Shown piece after piece: positions 1 to 8,489 of a stretch of DNA of 64,000 nucleotides; the first letter of the stretch is position 1, and each line of letters begins with the position of its first letter. Origin of the DNA: Natrarchaeobius halalkaliphilus. GTDB taxonomy: Archaea > Halobacteriota > Halobacteria > Halobacteriales > Natrialbaceae. The DNA is taken from assembly GCF_003841485.1 (NCBI RefSeq), contig NZ_REFY01000006.1, positions 62,001-126,000 of the forward strand, written 5' to 3'. The notes under the pieces are model-generated. The model was not told the DNA's origin and made no database searches. It saw only the letters and a program-made list of their open reading frames with translations. Position numbers and translations under genes: made by a program.

Positions 1-1
1 G

Positions 2-84
2 ATACGGACCGTTGTAAGTCGTTACCGGCGCAGCCACGGCCGTCCTTACGGGTTGCACCGGTAAAAAGTCACAGCAAACCGTAT
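2..84. repeat. Palindromic intergenic element, copy 1
   Basis: The ends are inverted repeats: ATACGGACCGTTGT on the left and ACAGCAAACCGTAT on the right. The inner arms CGCAGCC (29-35) and GGTTGCA (51-57) pair with one G-T wobble and one mismatch. It lies about 40 nt past the stop codon of the large minus-strand gene ending at 125. It belongs to the same family as the elements at 15761, 38425, 41314, 49356 and 51013. The left edge coincides with the window edge, so the element may extend further. Confidence 0.75.
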
Positions 85-124
85 GAGACGTTCCGCTCGT
101 TTCACCGACTCGAGCGCTGTTCGT

Positions 125-3100
125 TCAAGTGTTCTCGCTAGCGACGCCCTCGGACTCTCCGAACGAGTCCTCGTTTTGATCGTCTCCATCGAACGGGTCA
201 TCTCCGTTGAACGGACTCTCTCCGGTTGGGGGATCGTCCGGCGTCTCGGGCTCAGTCGGCTCCCCCTCCTCGCTGAACGACGGATCGATTTCGCCGGCGG
301 TCGCGGTCGATGCGACCGGCCACTCCTCGGCGTCGTAATCGTAGTTGCTCATATCGATCTCCCAGACGAGCTGTTCGTCCCCGTCCACCGGCGTCCACTC
401 GACGGTGAACTCGCCGTCACCGGCCGATAGGTCGTCGACTGGCTCGTCGGCCGTCGTTCCCTCGACGAACTCGCTGGTGACGGCCAGTGAGCCGTCGTTG
501 GGATTCTCGTAGCCGAACGTCACGTCGATTCCCTCTCCGGTCGGTGTAGCGTCCACGACGTCGATTACGGGGAGCTCGGGCCGGACGTCTTCCAGACACG
601 CCGCGCCGTCGGGGTTCGGATAGTCTATCGATCCGGGAACCGCCTCCGGCGAGCTAACTCCCGTTATAGCCGTTCCGAACTCACTAATGGGAATTTCGAC
701 GAGCGCGCCCTCTTCCGTTTCGGTGATCGTATACTCGTCGCCCACCTCGAAAGCGACGGTTCCCTCGAGCGGCGCGTCCACGTCGTCACCGACGGCGATC
801 GCGTACTCACCCATCGTGTTCCCCAGACCGCCGGACTCGTAGAACGCCGTGGTCGCGATGATCGTCTCGCCCTCTTCGAACGACCCCATCACCTCGGCGC
901 GCGAGCAATCGACGAACTCGACGTCCAGTTCGATCGGATCCTCGTACTCGTCCGCCGGCTCCGTCTCCGCCCGAACCGATTCGTCGTAGCCGAAGCTCTC
1001 CATGGGAATCTCCCATATCAATCGCTCGGCGTCGTCTTCGGGCGCCCACTCGACGGTGAACTCGCCGTCACCGACCGATAGCTCATCGACCGGTTCGTCG
1101 GCCGTCGTTCCCTCGACGAACCCGCCTCCGGTGAGTGCCGCGTCGTTCGGGTTCTCGTAGCCGAACGTCACGTCGAAGCTTCCCGAACCGGTGCTCTCGA
1201 CGTCCTCGACGGTGATCGTCGGCTCGTCGGGCTGGATCTCCCCACCGCACTCGAGGTCCTCGGGTGGCGACGCGAGCTGTTCTTCCGCGCTGTCGGCGGG
1301 GTCGAACCACGGGACGACGAACGAACCGAACGAGCCCTCGTCGGGAACCTCGAGGACGACGGTCTCCGAATCGAGCTGATCGATCTCGTACTCCTCACCG
1401 ACGGTCATCACGACGGTTCCGGTGAACGGCGCGTCGATCTCGTCGCCGGCCGTGACGCCGGGGAAGACGGTGCCGCCCGGACCGATCGAGTCGTACCAGA
1501 GCGTCCGCGGAACGAGCGAGTCTCCTTCCTCGAGTGTCCCCGTCACCTCGAGTTCCGTACAGTCGACGTACTCGACCGAGAGCTCCTCGACGGGCTCCCC
1601 GAGCGTGTACTCGATGGTCTCGGTCGCGAGCGTCTCGCCGTCGGCCATCGAGACCACCGCGACGTCGAGGACGGTTTCGGCCTCGAGAGGCGGCTCGAGA
1701 TCGACGCTCCCGTTTTCGACCGGCTCGTTCGCATCGATCGGATCGGTCTCGCCGCGTTCGTCGCCGTTCTCGTCGGTGACCGCGAGCGCGTACTCGACCG
1801 ACGCGTTCGCCTCCTCGACCGTTAGCGTCTCACCGTCGCCGGTCTGGTCGCTCACCGCGAGCGTCGCCTCGGGTTCGTCTTCGATCGGTTCGTCGGGTTC
1901 GCCCTCGAGCGTCACGAACGCCCCGTCGGTGATCGGACTACCGCCGTCGGTGACGTACGGTTCGTCTTCGATCCCGTCGGTGTTCGCGTACTGGAACGTC
2001 TCGTCATCCGTCGTGTCGTGGTGGGCGACCGCGACGAGCGATCCGCTCTCCGCGAGCGGTTCGTCGAGGTCGATTTCGACGCCTTCGTGCTCACCGGGCT
2101 CTATGTGCTCGGAGACGCCGCGAACGTCGCCGGAGTCGACACCGAAGTCGCTACCGTCGTATACCGCCACGAAGCCGTCCTCCGAGAGGGCCACCGAATC
2201 GATTGTAACGCTGTCGCCGGTGGACTCCTGATCGCTGAACGCGACCGTCGCCGTTCCCTCGAGTTCGTCGACCTCCTCGAGTTTCTGGGCGACTTCGACT
2301 TCGACGAACTGACCGAGTTGATCCTCGTCGTCGGTTTCTTCGGCAATCGCGTAGGCCGAGACCTCGGACGCGGTCTCCTGGGTCACGACCTGGATCTGTG
2401 TGATGCTGATCCGCTGGTACTGGATCGCTCGTGCCGTCTCCTGGCCAGCGCTTCGAGCCGCGATCTGGAGCTGCGTGATCGTCGCCTCCTGGTGCTGGAC
2501 GAGGACGCCGCTCGAGGCTCCGCGGGCGAGCTGTTGGACCTGGGTGATATCGACGATCTGCGTCTGTAACACCGCTCCTTCGCCCGCACCGCGTGCGGCG
2601 GCCTGAATCCGTTCGATTTCGACGATCTGATACTGCAGTGCCGACTCGATCGCACCGCTTGCGGAGCCGGCGGCTGCGTACTGGATCTGCGTGATCGACA
2701 CGGTCTGGTGTTGGACGAGCGTCCCCTGGGCGGCCCCGTCGGCCGCGGCCTGAATCTGCTCGACGGTCGCCTCCTGACTCTGCTGGATCGACCCTTTGGC
2801 CGCGCCGAAGGATGCCTGCTGGATCGCCGTAATCGAGATCCGCTGGATCTGTTCGACGCGGACGGACTGGACCTGAATCAACGATCCCTTACCCGCCCCG
2901 CGAGCCGCGGCCTGCGTCTGTTCGATCGTCACCTCCTGTCGCTGGACGAGCGCACCCTTTGCGGCACCCGTCGCGGCCTTCTGGACCTGCTTGACGTCGA
3001 CTCGCTGGTACTGTTCGACCTCGAGCAACTGGCGCTGTTCGAGGGCGATCTCCGTACTCCCCTCGAGCGCGCCCGCCGAGGCACCCGCCGTCGCGTGCTG

Positions 3101-3883
3101 GACGTGCTCGAGCGTGATCTGCTGGCGTTGCTCGACGGTTATCTTCTGGTACTGTGCCAGCCCACCGTAGGCCGCTCCCTGTGCGGCTTCCTGGATCGTC
3201 GGTTTCCGATCGATGCCCTTCTGGCCGGCCTCGTTCGCGGCACCCGCCGCTGCGCCGTAGGTCGCGACCTGTACCGCGTCGACGGTCACGCGCTGGTGGT
3301 GTGCCTGTGCGAGTGCACCGTGGGTTGCACCCCAGGTTGCACTCCGCATCTGGCTCGCGTTGACCGTCTGTGACTGGGAAAGCGCACCGCCGGTCGCCCC
3401 GCCGACGGCGTACTGGATCTGCTCTGCGTCGACCCGTTGGGCCTGCATCACCGAGCCGTGAACCGCACCTTTGGTCGCCTCCTGGACCTGCTCGACGCTC
3501 GCCTCTTGATGCTGACCGACGGAGTCGCGCGCGCCGTCGACCGCGGCGGCCCGCTGTTCTTGCGTCACGTCGATCCCCTGTGACTGAGCGAGTTCGATCC
3601 CGTCCTCGACGCCGTCCACGAGTGCGTCCTCGTGGTCCTGTGAGATCTCCTGGGGCTGTGACGGCGTCGCCGGGTCCGCTCCAGCCGACCCCATCGAGAG
3701 CGCCTCGGCCGTCAGCCCCGAATCCGATCCCGCCTCGAGCCCGCCGAACTCCGCGTTCGAGTCGGGTACCGCATCTTCGGTGCCCGTCACTCCGGTCAGC
3801 CCTCCCCCGAGCAACGGCAACGCAACGACGCTCGTCACCATCGTGATGGCGATGAGCCCGACGAGCACGCGCGTCTCAGCCAC
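125..3883 (-). CDS. Large secreted glutamine-repeat protein with DUF7282-like domain
   Basis: This 1252-residue acidic protein starts with a hydrophobic signal-like segment (about residues 8-32). Residues about 75-510 hold roughly 14 imperfect repeats of 25-30 residues. Each alternates an Ala/Gly stretch of the form AAxGAxxGxL with a Gln-rich stretch such as VQRQEVTIEQTQ. Around 545-660 there is a region resembling the haloarchaeal DUF7282 domain (VALSEDGFVAVYDG, EHIEPGEH). From about 740 onward two modules of roughly 190 residues are tandemly duplicated (VDCTELEVTG.. and VDCSRAEVMG.., each followed by VTFGYENPND). The tail is rich in Asp/Glu/Pro and I see no PGF-type sorting signal or C-terminal membrane anchor. 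Export is inferred from the signal. The function is unknown; a cell-surface or matrix role is a guess. Confidence 0.85.
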   Translation of the reverse strand: MAETRVLVGLIAITMVTSVVALPLLGGGLTGVTGTEDAVPDSNAEFGGLEAGSDSGLTAEALSMGSAGADPATPSQPQEISQDHEDALVDGVEDGIELAQSQGIDVTQEQRAAAVDGARDSVGQHQEASVEQVQEATKGAVHGSVMQAQRVDAEQIQYAVGGATGGALSQSQTVNASQMRSATWGATHGALAQAHHQRVTVDAVQVATYGAAAGAANEAGQKGIDRKPTIQEAAQGAAYGGLAQYQKITVEQRQQITLEHVQHATAGASAGALEGSTEIALEQRQLLEVEQYQRVDVKQVQKAATGAAKGALVQRQEVTIEQTQAAARGAGKGSLIQVQSVRVEQIQRISITAIQQASFGAAKGSIQQSQEATVEQIQAAADGAAQGTLVQHQTVSITQIQYAAAGSASGAIESALQYQIVEIERIQAAARGAGEGAVLQTQIVDITQVQQLARGASSGVLVQHQEATITQLQIAARSAGQETARAIQYQRISITQIQVVTQETASEVSAYAIAEETDDEDQLGQFVEVEVAQKLEEVDELEGTATVAFSDQESTGDSVTIDSVALSEDGFVAVYDGSDFGVDSGDVRGVSEHIEPGEHEGVEIDLDEPLAESGSLVAVAHHDTTDDETFQYANTDGIEDEPYVTDGGSPITDGAFVTLEGEPDEPIEDEPEATLAVSDQTGDGETLTVEEANASVEYALAVTDENGDERGETDPIDANEPVENGSVDLEPPLEAETVLDVAVVSMADGETLATETIEYTLGEPVEELSVEYVDCTELEVTGTLEEGDSLVPRTLWYDSIGPGGTVFPGVTAGDEIDAPFTGTVVMTVGEEYEIDQLDSETVVLEVPDEGSFGSFVVPWFDPADSAEEQLASPPEDLECGGEIQPDEPTITVEDVESTGSGSFDVTFGYENPNDAALTGGGFVEGTTADEPVDELSVGDGEFTVEWAPEDDAERLIWEIPMESFGYDESVRAETEPADEYEDPIELDVEFVDCSRAEVMGSFEEGETIIATTAFYESGGLGNTMGEYAIAVGDDVDAPLEGTVAFEVGDEYTITETEEGALVEIPISEFGTAITGVSSPEAVPGSIDYPNPDGAACLEDVRPELPVIDVVDATPTGEGIDVTFGYENPNDGSLAVTSEFVEGTTADEPVDDLSAGDGEFTVEWTPVDGDEQLVWEIDMSNYDYDAEEWPVASTATAGEIDPSFSEEGEPTEPETPDDPPTGESPFNGDDPFDGDDQNEDSFGESEGVASENT

Positions 3884-4307
3884 GGCGTTCTCCTCCGTCG
3901 ATACCGTCCCGTTCGAATGCCGACGTTCCAGATCCCATCCGTTTCACGTCACCGGACCGAATCGCTGCATAAACACCCCGGTCGTTCCGGTCGTCGGCTG
4001 GGAACAATCGCTTATTACTCGTCGGGAGCCGAATCACGGATGGAGGCGCCGCTCGCTACGCCGTTCGTGCGGCCAGTTCTCACCGCGACTGGTGTCGGCC
4101 CGACTATCACGATCGTCGACAGGAACCTCGTATTTCGATCGATACAACTGTGGAACTTCCCCGGCACGAACACGCGAGATTCCCTCGAAGCAACAGGTCG
4201 ATGCGTTCTCTGGACGAGGATACGACACTGCCTTTTGCCGGTTGGAAACCGCGTGGCATCGATTCATCACGTCCTTCGGGGTCACCGAACCCGATCGCTG
4301 ATCCGCT
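3884..4307. other. Intergenic region between divergent large protein and bioY
   Basis: This is about 420 nt between divergent genes. Several open frames exist on both strands, but none has recognisable protein features. It must hold the promoter of the large minus-strand gene. I see no repeat or RNA gene in it. Confidence 0.5.
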
Positions 4308-4341
4308 CTCGGAAACCGAAGTATTGAACTTGGTTTACGAG
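4308..4341. promoter_or_regulatory. Candidate BirA operator over the bioYMN promoter
   Basis: An inverted repeat CTCGGAAACC (4308-4317), a 14-nt spacer, then GGTTTACGAG (4332-4341). The half sites match at 9 of 10 positions. The spacing and the GTAAACC/GGTTTAC core are those of known BirA operators. The spacer holds an AT-rich stretch (GTATTGAA) about 25-32 nt upstream of the bioY ATG, where the TATA box of a leaderless transcript would sit, so binding would block the promoter. Confidence 0.75.
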
Positions 4342-4352
4342 GGAGGGGCGGT

Positions 4353-4940
4353 ATGGCAACTCAACGCAACTCCGTCGACCTCGTTCCCGACGACGTCGTC
4401 CGATCGTTTGCTCGAGCGGCCCTGCTCGCCGCGCTGTTGGGTGCGGCCGCACCCGTGACGATACCGATCCCGCTGTCGCCGGCACCGATCACGCTGCAGA
4501 TACTGTTCGTTTTCCTTGCGGGTCTCATCCTCGGTCCGCTGTGGGGTACCGTTTCGATCCTGCTCTATCTCGCAGCCGGTGCGATCGGACTCCCGATCTT
4601 TGCGGGTATGGCCGGCGGCCCCGGCGTTCTGGTCGGCCAGACGGCGGGCTATCTCTGGGCGTATCCGGTCGCTGCCGCGCTGATCGGCCTCCTCGTTCAC
4701 CGCGGAACGTCGCTTCGCGACCCCGCCGACGAATCGGTAGTGGTCCTCGTCGGCGCGCTCGTCGCGGCGACGATCCTCGTCTACGGGATGGGAACGGCCT
4801 ACATGGCCTGGCTTCTCGACCTCGAGGCGTGGGAGGCCATCACTCTCGGCGCGCTCCCGTTCGTTCCCGGCGAACTCCTCAAGATGGCCGCCGCCATCGC
4901 GATCGTCAAAAGCGGTCGGATCGAGCCGATCCGATCGTAA
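4353..4940 (+). CDS. bioY: Biotin ECF transporter S component BioY
   Basis: A 195-residue integral membrane protein with about six hydrophobic segments, which binds biotin in the membrane. BioY hallmarks are visible: the N-terminal region with TIPIPLSPAPITLQ followed by GLILGPLWG, and the central FAGMAGGPGVLVGQTAGYL stretch typical of the family. A palindrome resembling a BirA operator lies directly upstream. The next gene begins 9 nt after the stop, so bioY, bioM and bioN form one operon encoding a three-part biotin importer. Confidence 0.95.
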   Translation: MATQRNSVDLVPDDVVRSFARAALLAALLGAAAPVTIPIPLSPAPITLQILFVFLAGLILGPLWGTVSILLYLAAGAIGLPIFAGMAGGPGVLVGQTAGYLWAYPVAAALIGLLVHRGTSLRDPADESVVVLVGALVAATILVYGMGTAYMAWLLDLEAWEAITLGALPFVPGELLKMAAAIAIVKSGRIEPIRS

Positions 4941-4949
4941 CCACCGGCG

Positions 4950-5654
4950 ATGATCGAATTCGACTCGGTTTCCTACGCCTTCGAGGACGTTCCCGTCATC
5001 GACGAACTTTCGCTCTCGATCGACGACGGTGAGTTTGTCGCACTCGCCGGAGCGAACGGCAGCGGAAAGACGACCCTGTTGCGACACTGTAACGGCTTGC
5101 TCTCGCCCGACGAAGGGGCGGTCCTCGTCGACGGACGTCCGGTCGAGGACGACCTGATCGCCGCCCGCTCGAGCATCGGCATGGTTTTTCAGCACCCTCG
5201 CGATCAGTTCGTCGCGGCGACGATCGGCGCGGACGTCGCGTTCGGGCCGGAAAACCTCGGTCTCGAGCGATCGGAGATCGATCGTCGAGTCGAGGCGTCT
5301 CTCGAGGCCGTGAACATGGCCGGCCGCGAAACCGAGCGAATCGACGCACTTTCGGGCGGCGAACAGGCTCGCGTCGCCATCGCCGGCGCGCTCGCGATGG
5401 AGCCCTCGCATCTGATTCTCGACGAACCTTTCACCGGGCTGGACGATCCCGCTCGTCGATCGGTACTCTCGCGACTCGAGTCACTCGCGGAGAACGATAC
5501 CGGCGTCGTGCTCGCGACCCACGATCTCCGTGACGTCATCGACCTCGCGGATCGCGTCGTCGCCATGCGGAACGGCCGGGTCATCGTCGACGACCGACCG
5601 GATCGTGCGCTTGCCGGACTGGACGGCGCGGAGGTTCGCGTTCCTCGATGCTGA
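4950..5654 (+). CDS. bioM: Biotin ECF transporter ATPase BioM
   Basis: A 234-residue cytoplasmic ABC ATPase that powers uptake by the BioY/BioN complex. Walker A is GANGSGKTT at residues 34-42, the Q-loop is in FQHPRDQF, the signature is LSGGEQ, Walker B is LILDEPFTGLD and the switch histidine is in ATHDL. The FQ(H/N)P-DQ-F pattern is characteristic of EcfA/BioM/CbiO ATPases. It overlaps bioN by 7 nt. Position next to BioY rather than a cobalt or nickel S component supports biotin as substrate. Confidence 0.93.
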   Translation: MIEFDSVSYAFEDVPVIDELSLSIDDGEFVALAGANGSGKTTLLRHCNGLLSPDEGAVLVDGRPVEDDLIAARSSIGMVFQHPRDQFVAATIGADVAFGPENLGLERSEIDRRVEASLEAVNMAGRETERIDALSGGEQARVAIAGALAMEPSHLILDEPFTGLDDPARRSVLSRLESLAENDTGVVLATHDLRDVIDLADRVVAMRNGRVIVDDRPDRALAGLDGAEVRVPRC

Positions 5655-6352
5655 CGTACAAACCGGACCAGACGATCGCCCATCGACTCGATCCCCGCTC
5701 GAAGCTCGCCGTCCAGCTCGGCTTCGCAGCCACCGCACTCGCACACACCAGCCACCGAGCACTGCTCGCGCTCTCGCTCGTCTGTGCGTTCGTGCTGTTC
5801 GTCGCCCGGGTGCCGCTTTTCGAGACGCTCTATGCCTACCGATTCGCGCTGGTCGTTCTCGCGACCGCACCGCTGATTGCCGCGGTGACGCTCGGGCCGC
5901 CCTGGTTCGACGCCTCCGATGGCCTCGCGTCCGCGCGAGCGAGCTACCGCGTTCTCCTCATCTTGCTCGTCAGCACGGCCTACGTTCGGTCGACCCCGGT
6001 CCGTCACTCTCGCGCCGCGATCCAGCGGACCGTTCCCGGCAAGCCCGGCCAGGTTCTCGGAATCGGTGTCGCGCTCGTCTTTCGATTCCTCCCGGTGCTT
6101 CAGGGCGACCTTCGTACGATCCGCGACGCCATGGCCGCCCGTCTGGGAACCGAACGGAACGCGCTCGAGCGCCTCACGACGATCGGATTGCTGGGTCTCA
6201 CGCGGATGTTCGAGCGGGCCGATCGACTCTCGCTCGCGTTACGGGCTCGCTGTTTCGCGTGGAACCCGACGCTTCCCATGCTGTCGTTTTCACGGCTCGA
6301 CGTTCCGGTGGTGATCGGAGCCGTTGCACTCGCACTGACGGCGTTCCTCTGA
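5648..6352 (+). CDS. bioN: Biotin ECF transporter transmembrane T component BioN
   Basis: A 234-residue membrane protein of the EcfT/CbiQ family that couples ATP hydrolysis by BioM to movement of BioY. The N-terminal HRLDPRSKL motif is typical of T components. The cytoplasmic coupling region contains the Ala-Arg-Gly-type motifs as AMAARLGTER and ALRARCFAWNP. Hydrophobic helices flank these. Its start overlaps the end of bioM. No further gene follows on this strand before the tRNA-Thr locus. Confidence 0.9.
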   Translation: MLTYKPDQTIAHRLDPRSKLAVQLGFAATALAHTSHRALLALSLVCAFVLFVARVPLFETLYAYRFALVVLATAPLIAAVTLGPPWFDASDGLASARASYRVLLILLVSTAYVRSTPVRHSRAAIQRTVPGKPGQVLGIGVALVFRFLPVLQGDLRTIRDAMAARLGTERNALERLTTIGLLGLTRMFERADRLSLALRARCFAWNPTLPMLSFSRLDVPVVIGAVALALTAFL

Positions 6353-6692
6353 ACAGGACTGGACTCGAGAAACCGATCGAGGCGAGGAAGGGGAACGAAA
6401 AAACCCTCGCCGATCGATATCCCAGCCGCGTGCGATTCGTCGGGGGTGGGGGGGATGGAATGGCAAGCGGATGGGACGATGCCTCCAGACGAGAGCGCCT
6501 GGATGGGCAACTGATTGTTATTAGTGATTACTATTAACTCTTTTGTATGGTACCCCGACCGTATTTCCACTGGCCGTGGTCCAGTAGTGACCCGAACGTA
6601 GCGTCCACTTCGCTCGCTGCGCTCACTCGTGGTCTAATTCAAATCCCCCACAGCTTGCTTCGCTCCTCGCGTGACGTTCGTCGCAGAAAGCA
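6353..6692. other. Intergenic region with G-rich tract and possible att scar beside tRNA-Thr
   Basis: About 340 nt without a convincing gene. It holds a G-run (GGGGGTGGGGGGG, about 6440-6453), an AT-rich stretch near 6512-6540 unlike its surroundings, and a fragment TTCAAATCCC near 6640 that copies the T-arm of a tRNA in the opposite orientation to tRNA-Thr. GCTTGCTT/AAAGCAAGC inverted arms lie at about 6652-6695. This looks like the scar of a past integration next to a tRNA gene. Confidence 0.4.
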
Positions 6693-6766
6693 AGCCGGTG
6701 GAGGGATTTGAACCCTCGACCTAATCCTTACGAAGGATTCGCTCTGCCAGTCTGAGCTACACCGGC
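6693..6766 (-). tRNA. tRNA-Thr(CGU)
   Basis: On the minus strand the sequence folds as a cloverleaf. The acceptor stem GCCGGTG pairs with CACCGGC, followed by discriminator U. The D-arm contains TAGCTCAG, the anticodon stem AATCC/GGATT encloses loop TTCGTAA with anticodon CGU, and the T-arm contains GGTTCAAATCC. It is 74 nt without encoded CCA, and no intron is seen. Confidence 0.95.
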
Positions 6767-6890
6767 ACGCGTCCCGTTCGTTCCGGATGTCGGGACGGGT
6801 ACACTCATTCGTAGGTTCGATACCAGCCATAAGGATTGCGAATCGTTTCGGGCGCGAAACGCCGAGACGTGGCTCCGGTTCTCGAGGCGC

Positions 6891-7892
6891 TTACTCACCG
6901 ACTCGCTCGAGTCGAACGTCCAGACAGACGTTGAGTTCGTGGGGTGCGTACGACCGGACCGTTCGCCTGTTCTCGACGCGAACGTCGTAGGTGGGTTCGG
7001 CTGCCGCTCGGATGGCTCGCTCGCCCGGACCGAACGGATCGTCCTCGTGTTGGATGTCGTAGTAGTGGATCACGCAGTCGTCGCCGGCGATCGTCACGGC
7101 AGCGTCGAGGAACTCGTCGGCGCTGTGGGGGAGGTTCATCACGATGCGGTCGGCCCATCCGTCGTACTCGGCTGCGACCTGACGAACGTCGTCACAGACG
7201 GCCGTGACGCGATCGTCGACGTCGTTTCGTCTGGCGTTGTCGCGCAGGTACTCGATCGCGTCGGCGTTGACGTCGACGCCGACGCACTCCGCACCGCGTC
7301 CGGCGACGGGAATCACGAACGGCCCGACCCCGGCGAACATGTCGAACGCCCGCTCGTCGGCCTCGACTTGCTCGGTGACCCGGTGGCGTTCCGTCGCGAG
7401 TCGCGGCGAGAAGTACACCGTCGCGAGATCGAGTGCGAACTCCCGACCGTACTCCCGGTGGACGACCTCGGTATCATCGCCTGCGAGCACGTCCCAGTCC
7501 CGGATTCGCGTCTCGCCTTTCACTTTGGACGCCTTGTTCACGATCGTATCGACCGGGAGGTCCGACTCGAGGACGGCGTCCGCGATCGTCCGCGCTCTCT
7601 CCTTGTCGTCCTCGTCGAGAAGGACGGCCCGTCCGAGCCGCTCGTAGGACGGGTCGAATCCGAGCAGATCGGCGGGCGTCGTCTGCGTGTCGCGTTCGTT
7701 TCCAGCCCGGAACACGACCTCGAGGTCGTCGCCAACCGCGTCGGGATCGACGACTGGAACGTAGAGGCGTTCGTCCTCGACGTCGATCTCGTAGTCGTCG
7801 TCGATCAGGTCGGCGTCCGCGAGTTCACGACGCGCACGCTCCCCACACTCGCGGGCCACACGCACGAACGGCACGTCCATACGGTTACTCAC
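6891..7892 (-). CDS. trm5: tRNA (guanine-37 N1)-methyltransferase Trm5
   Basis: A 333-residue SAM-dependent enzyme that makes m1G37 next to the anticodon and so prevents frameshifting. The SAM-binding motif DMFAGVGPF and the catalytic NLPH motif (NLP-type of Trm5) are present, as is the linker VKGETRIRDW seen in archaeal Trm5. The acidic N-terminal domain corresponds to the D1 domain of archaeal Trm5b-like proteins. It is separated from the divergent Rieske gene by a short promoter region. Confidence 0.93.
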   Translation of the reverse strand: MSNRMDVPFVRVARECGERARRELADADLIDDDYEIDVEDERLYVPVVDPDAVGDDLEVVFRAGNERDTQTTPADLLGFDPSYERLGRAVLLDEDDKERARTIADAVLESDLPVDTIVNKASKVKGETRIRDWDVLAGDDTEVVHREYGREFALDLATVYFSPRLATERHRVTEQVEADERAFDMFAGVGPFVIPVAGRGAECVGVDVNADAIEYLRDNARRNDVDDRVTAVCDDVRQVAAEYDGWADRIVMNLPHSADEFLDAAVTIAGDDCVIHYYDIQHEDDPFGPGERAIRAAAEPTYDVRVENRRTVRSYAPHELNVCLDVRLERVGE

Positions 7893-8004
7893 CGACCGGC
7901 TGCCCTAACGCTGACGTTTCCGATCTCCGATGGACGTGCAGTCGACGGATCGTGTCGACCCAGACGATGAAAGAGCTTTCAGTGGCTCGGCCACAGCGAT
8001 CGGT

Positions 8005-8430
8005 ATGGGCGTTCGGATGCGATTGACGACCGTCGAGACGATCCACGAGGAGGGCTCGTGGTTGTGTACAGTCCGCGACCAGCACGGCACGGACGAAGAG
8101 GTACTTCTGGTTCCGTGTGGAGACGGGGTCGAAGCGTGGATCAACCGCTGTACGCACGAGTCACAGCGCCTCGATACGGGAACGGGTGCGGCGATGCGCG
8201 ATGGTCAGATCATCTGCCCGAAACACGGTTCGATGTTCGACTCGTGTACCGGCTACTGCGACAACGGCGAAGCGGCCGAGACGACGCTGCCGTCGATCGA
8301 CGTGATCGTCGAGGACGGCACCGTTTATCTGACCGACGACGACGTCACCTACCTTCGCGACGGGGGGATCGAAGGCGGGGACGCGGATGGTGATGACGAC
8401 CCGTCTTCGACGTCGCACCTCTCTTTGTGA
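8005..8430 (+). CDS. Rieske [2Fe-2S] domain protein
   Basis: The two cluster-binding motifs are visible: CTH (in NRCTHESQRL) and CPKHGSMFD, spaced as in soluble Rieske ferredoxins. It is about 141 residues and has no membrane segment, so a cytoplasmic electron-transfer role is likely. The frame is open back to 7930, but I chose the ATG at 8005 because the upstream part has no Rieske similarity. An in-frame ATG at 8017 is also possible. No partner oxygenase is adjacent. The C-terminal 25 residues are Asp/Gly/Ser rich and probably disordered. Confidence 0.85.
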   Translation: MGVRMRLTTVETIHEEGSWLCTVRDQHGTDEEVLLVPCGDGVEAWINRCTHESQRLDTGTGAAMRDGQIICPKHGSMFDSCTGYCDNGEAAETTLPSIDVIVEDGTVYLTDDDVTYLRDGGIEGGDADGDDDPSSTSHLSL

Positions 8431-8489
8431 TCGGGCTCACGCGCCGCCGATCGGCCGAGGTGTAGACCGTCGAACCGTCTCGAGGAAGC

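Noticed and set aside
2708-3373. A plus-strand frame inside the glutamine-repeat gene
   Set aside because: The repeats generate long antisense frames; the leucine/aspartate-rich product is an artefact of the repeated codons.
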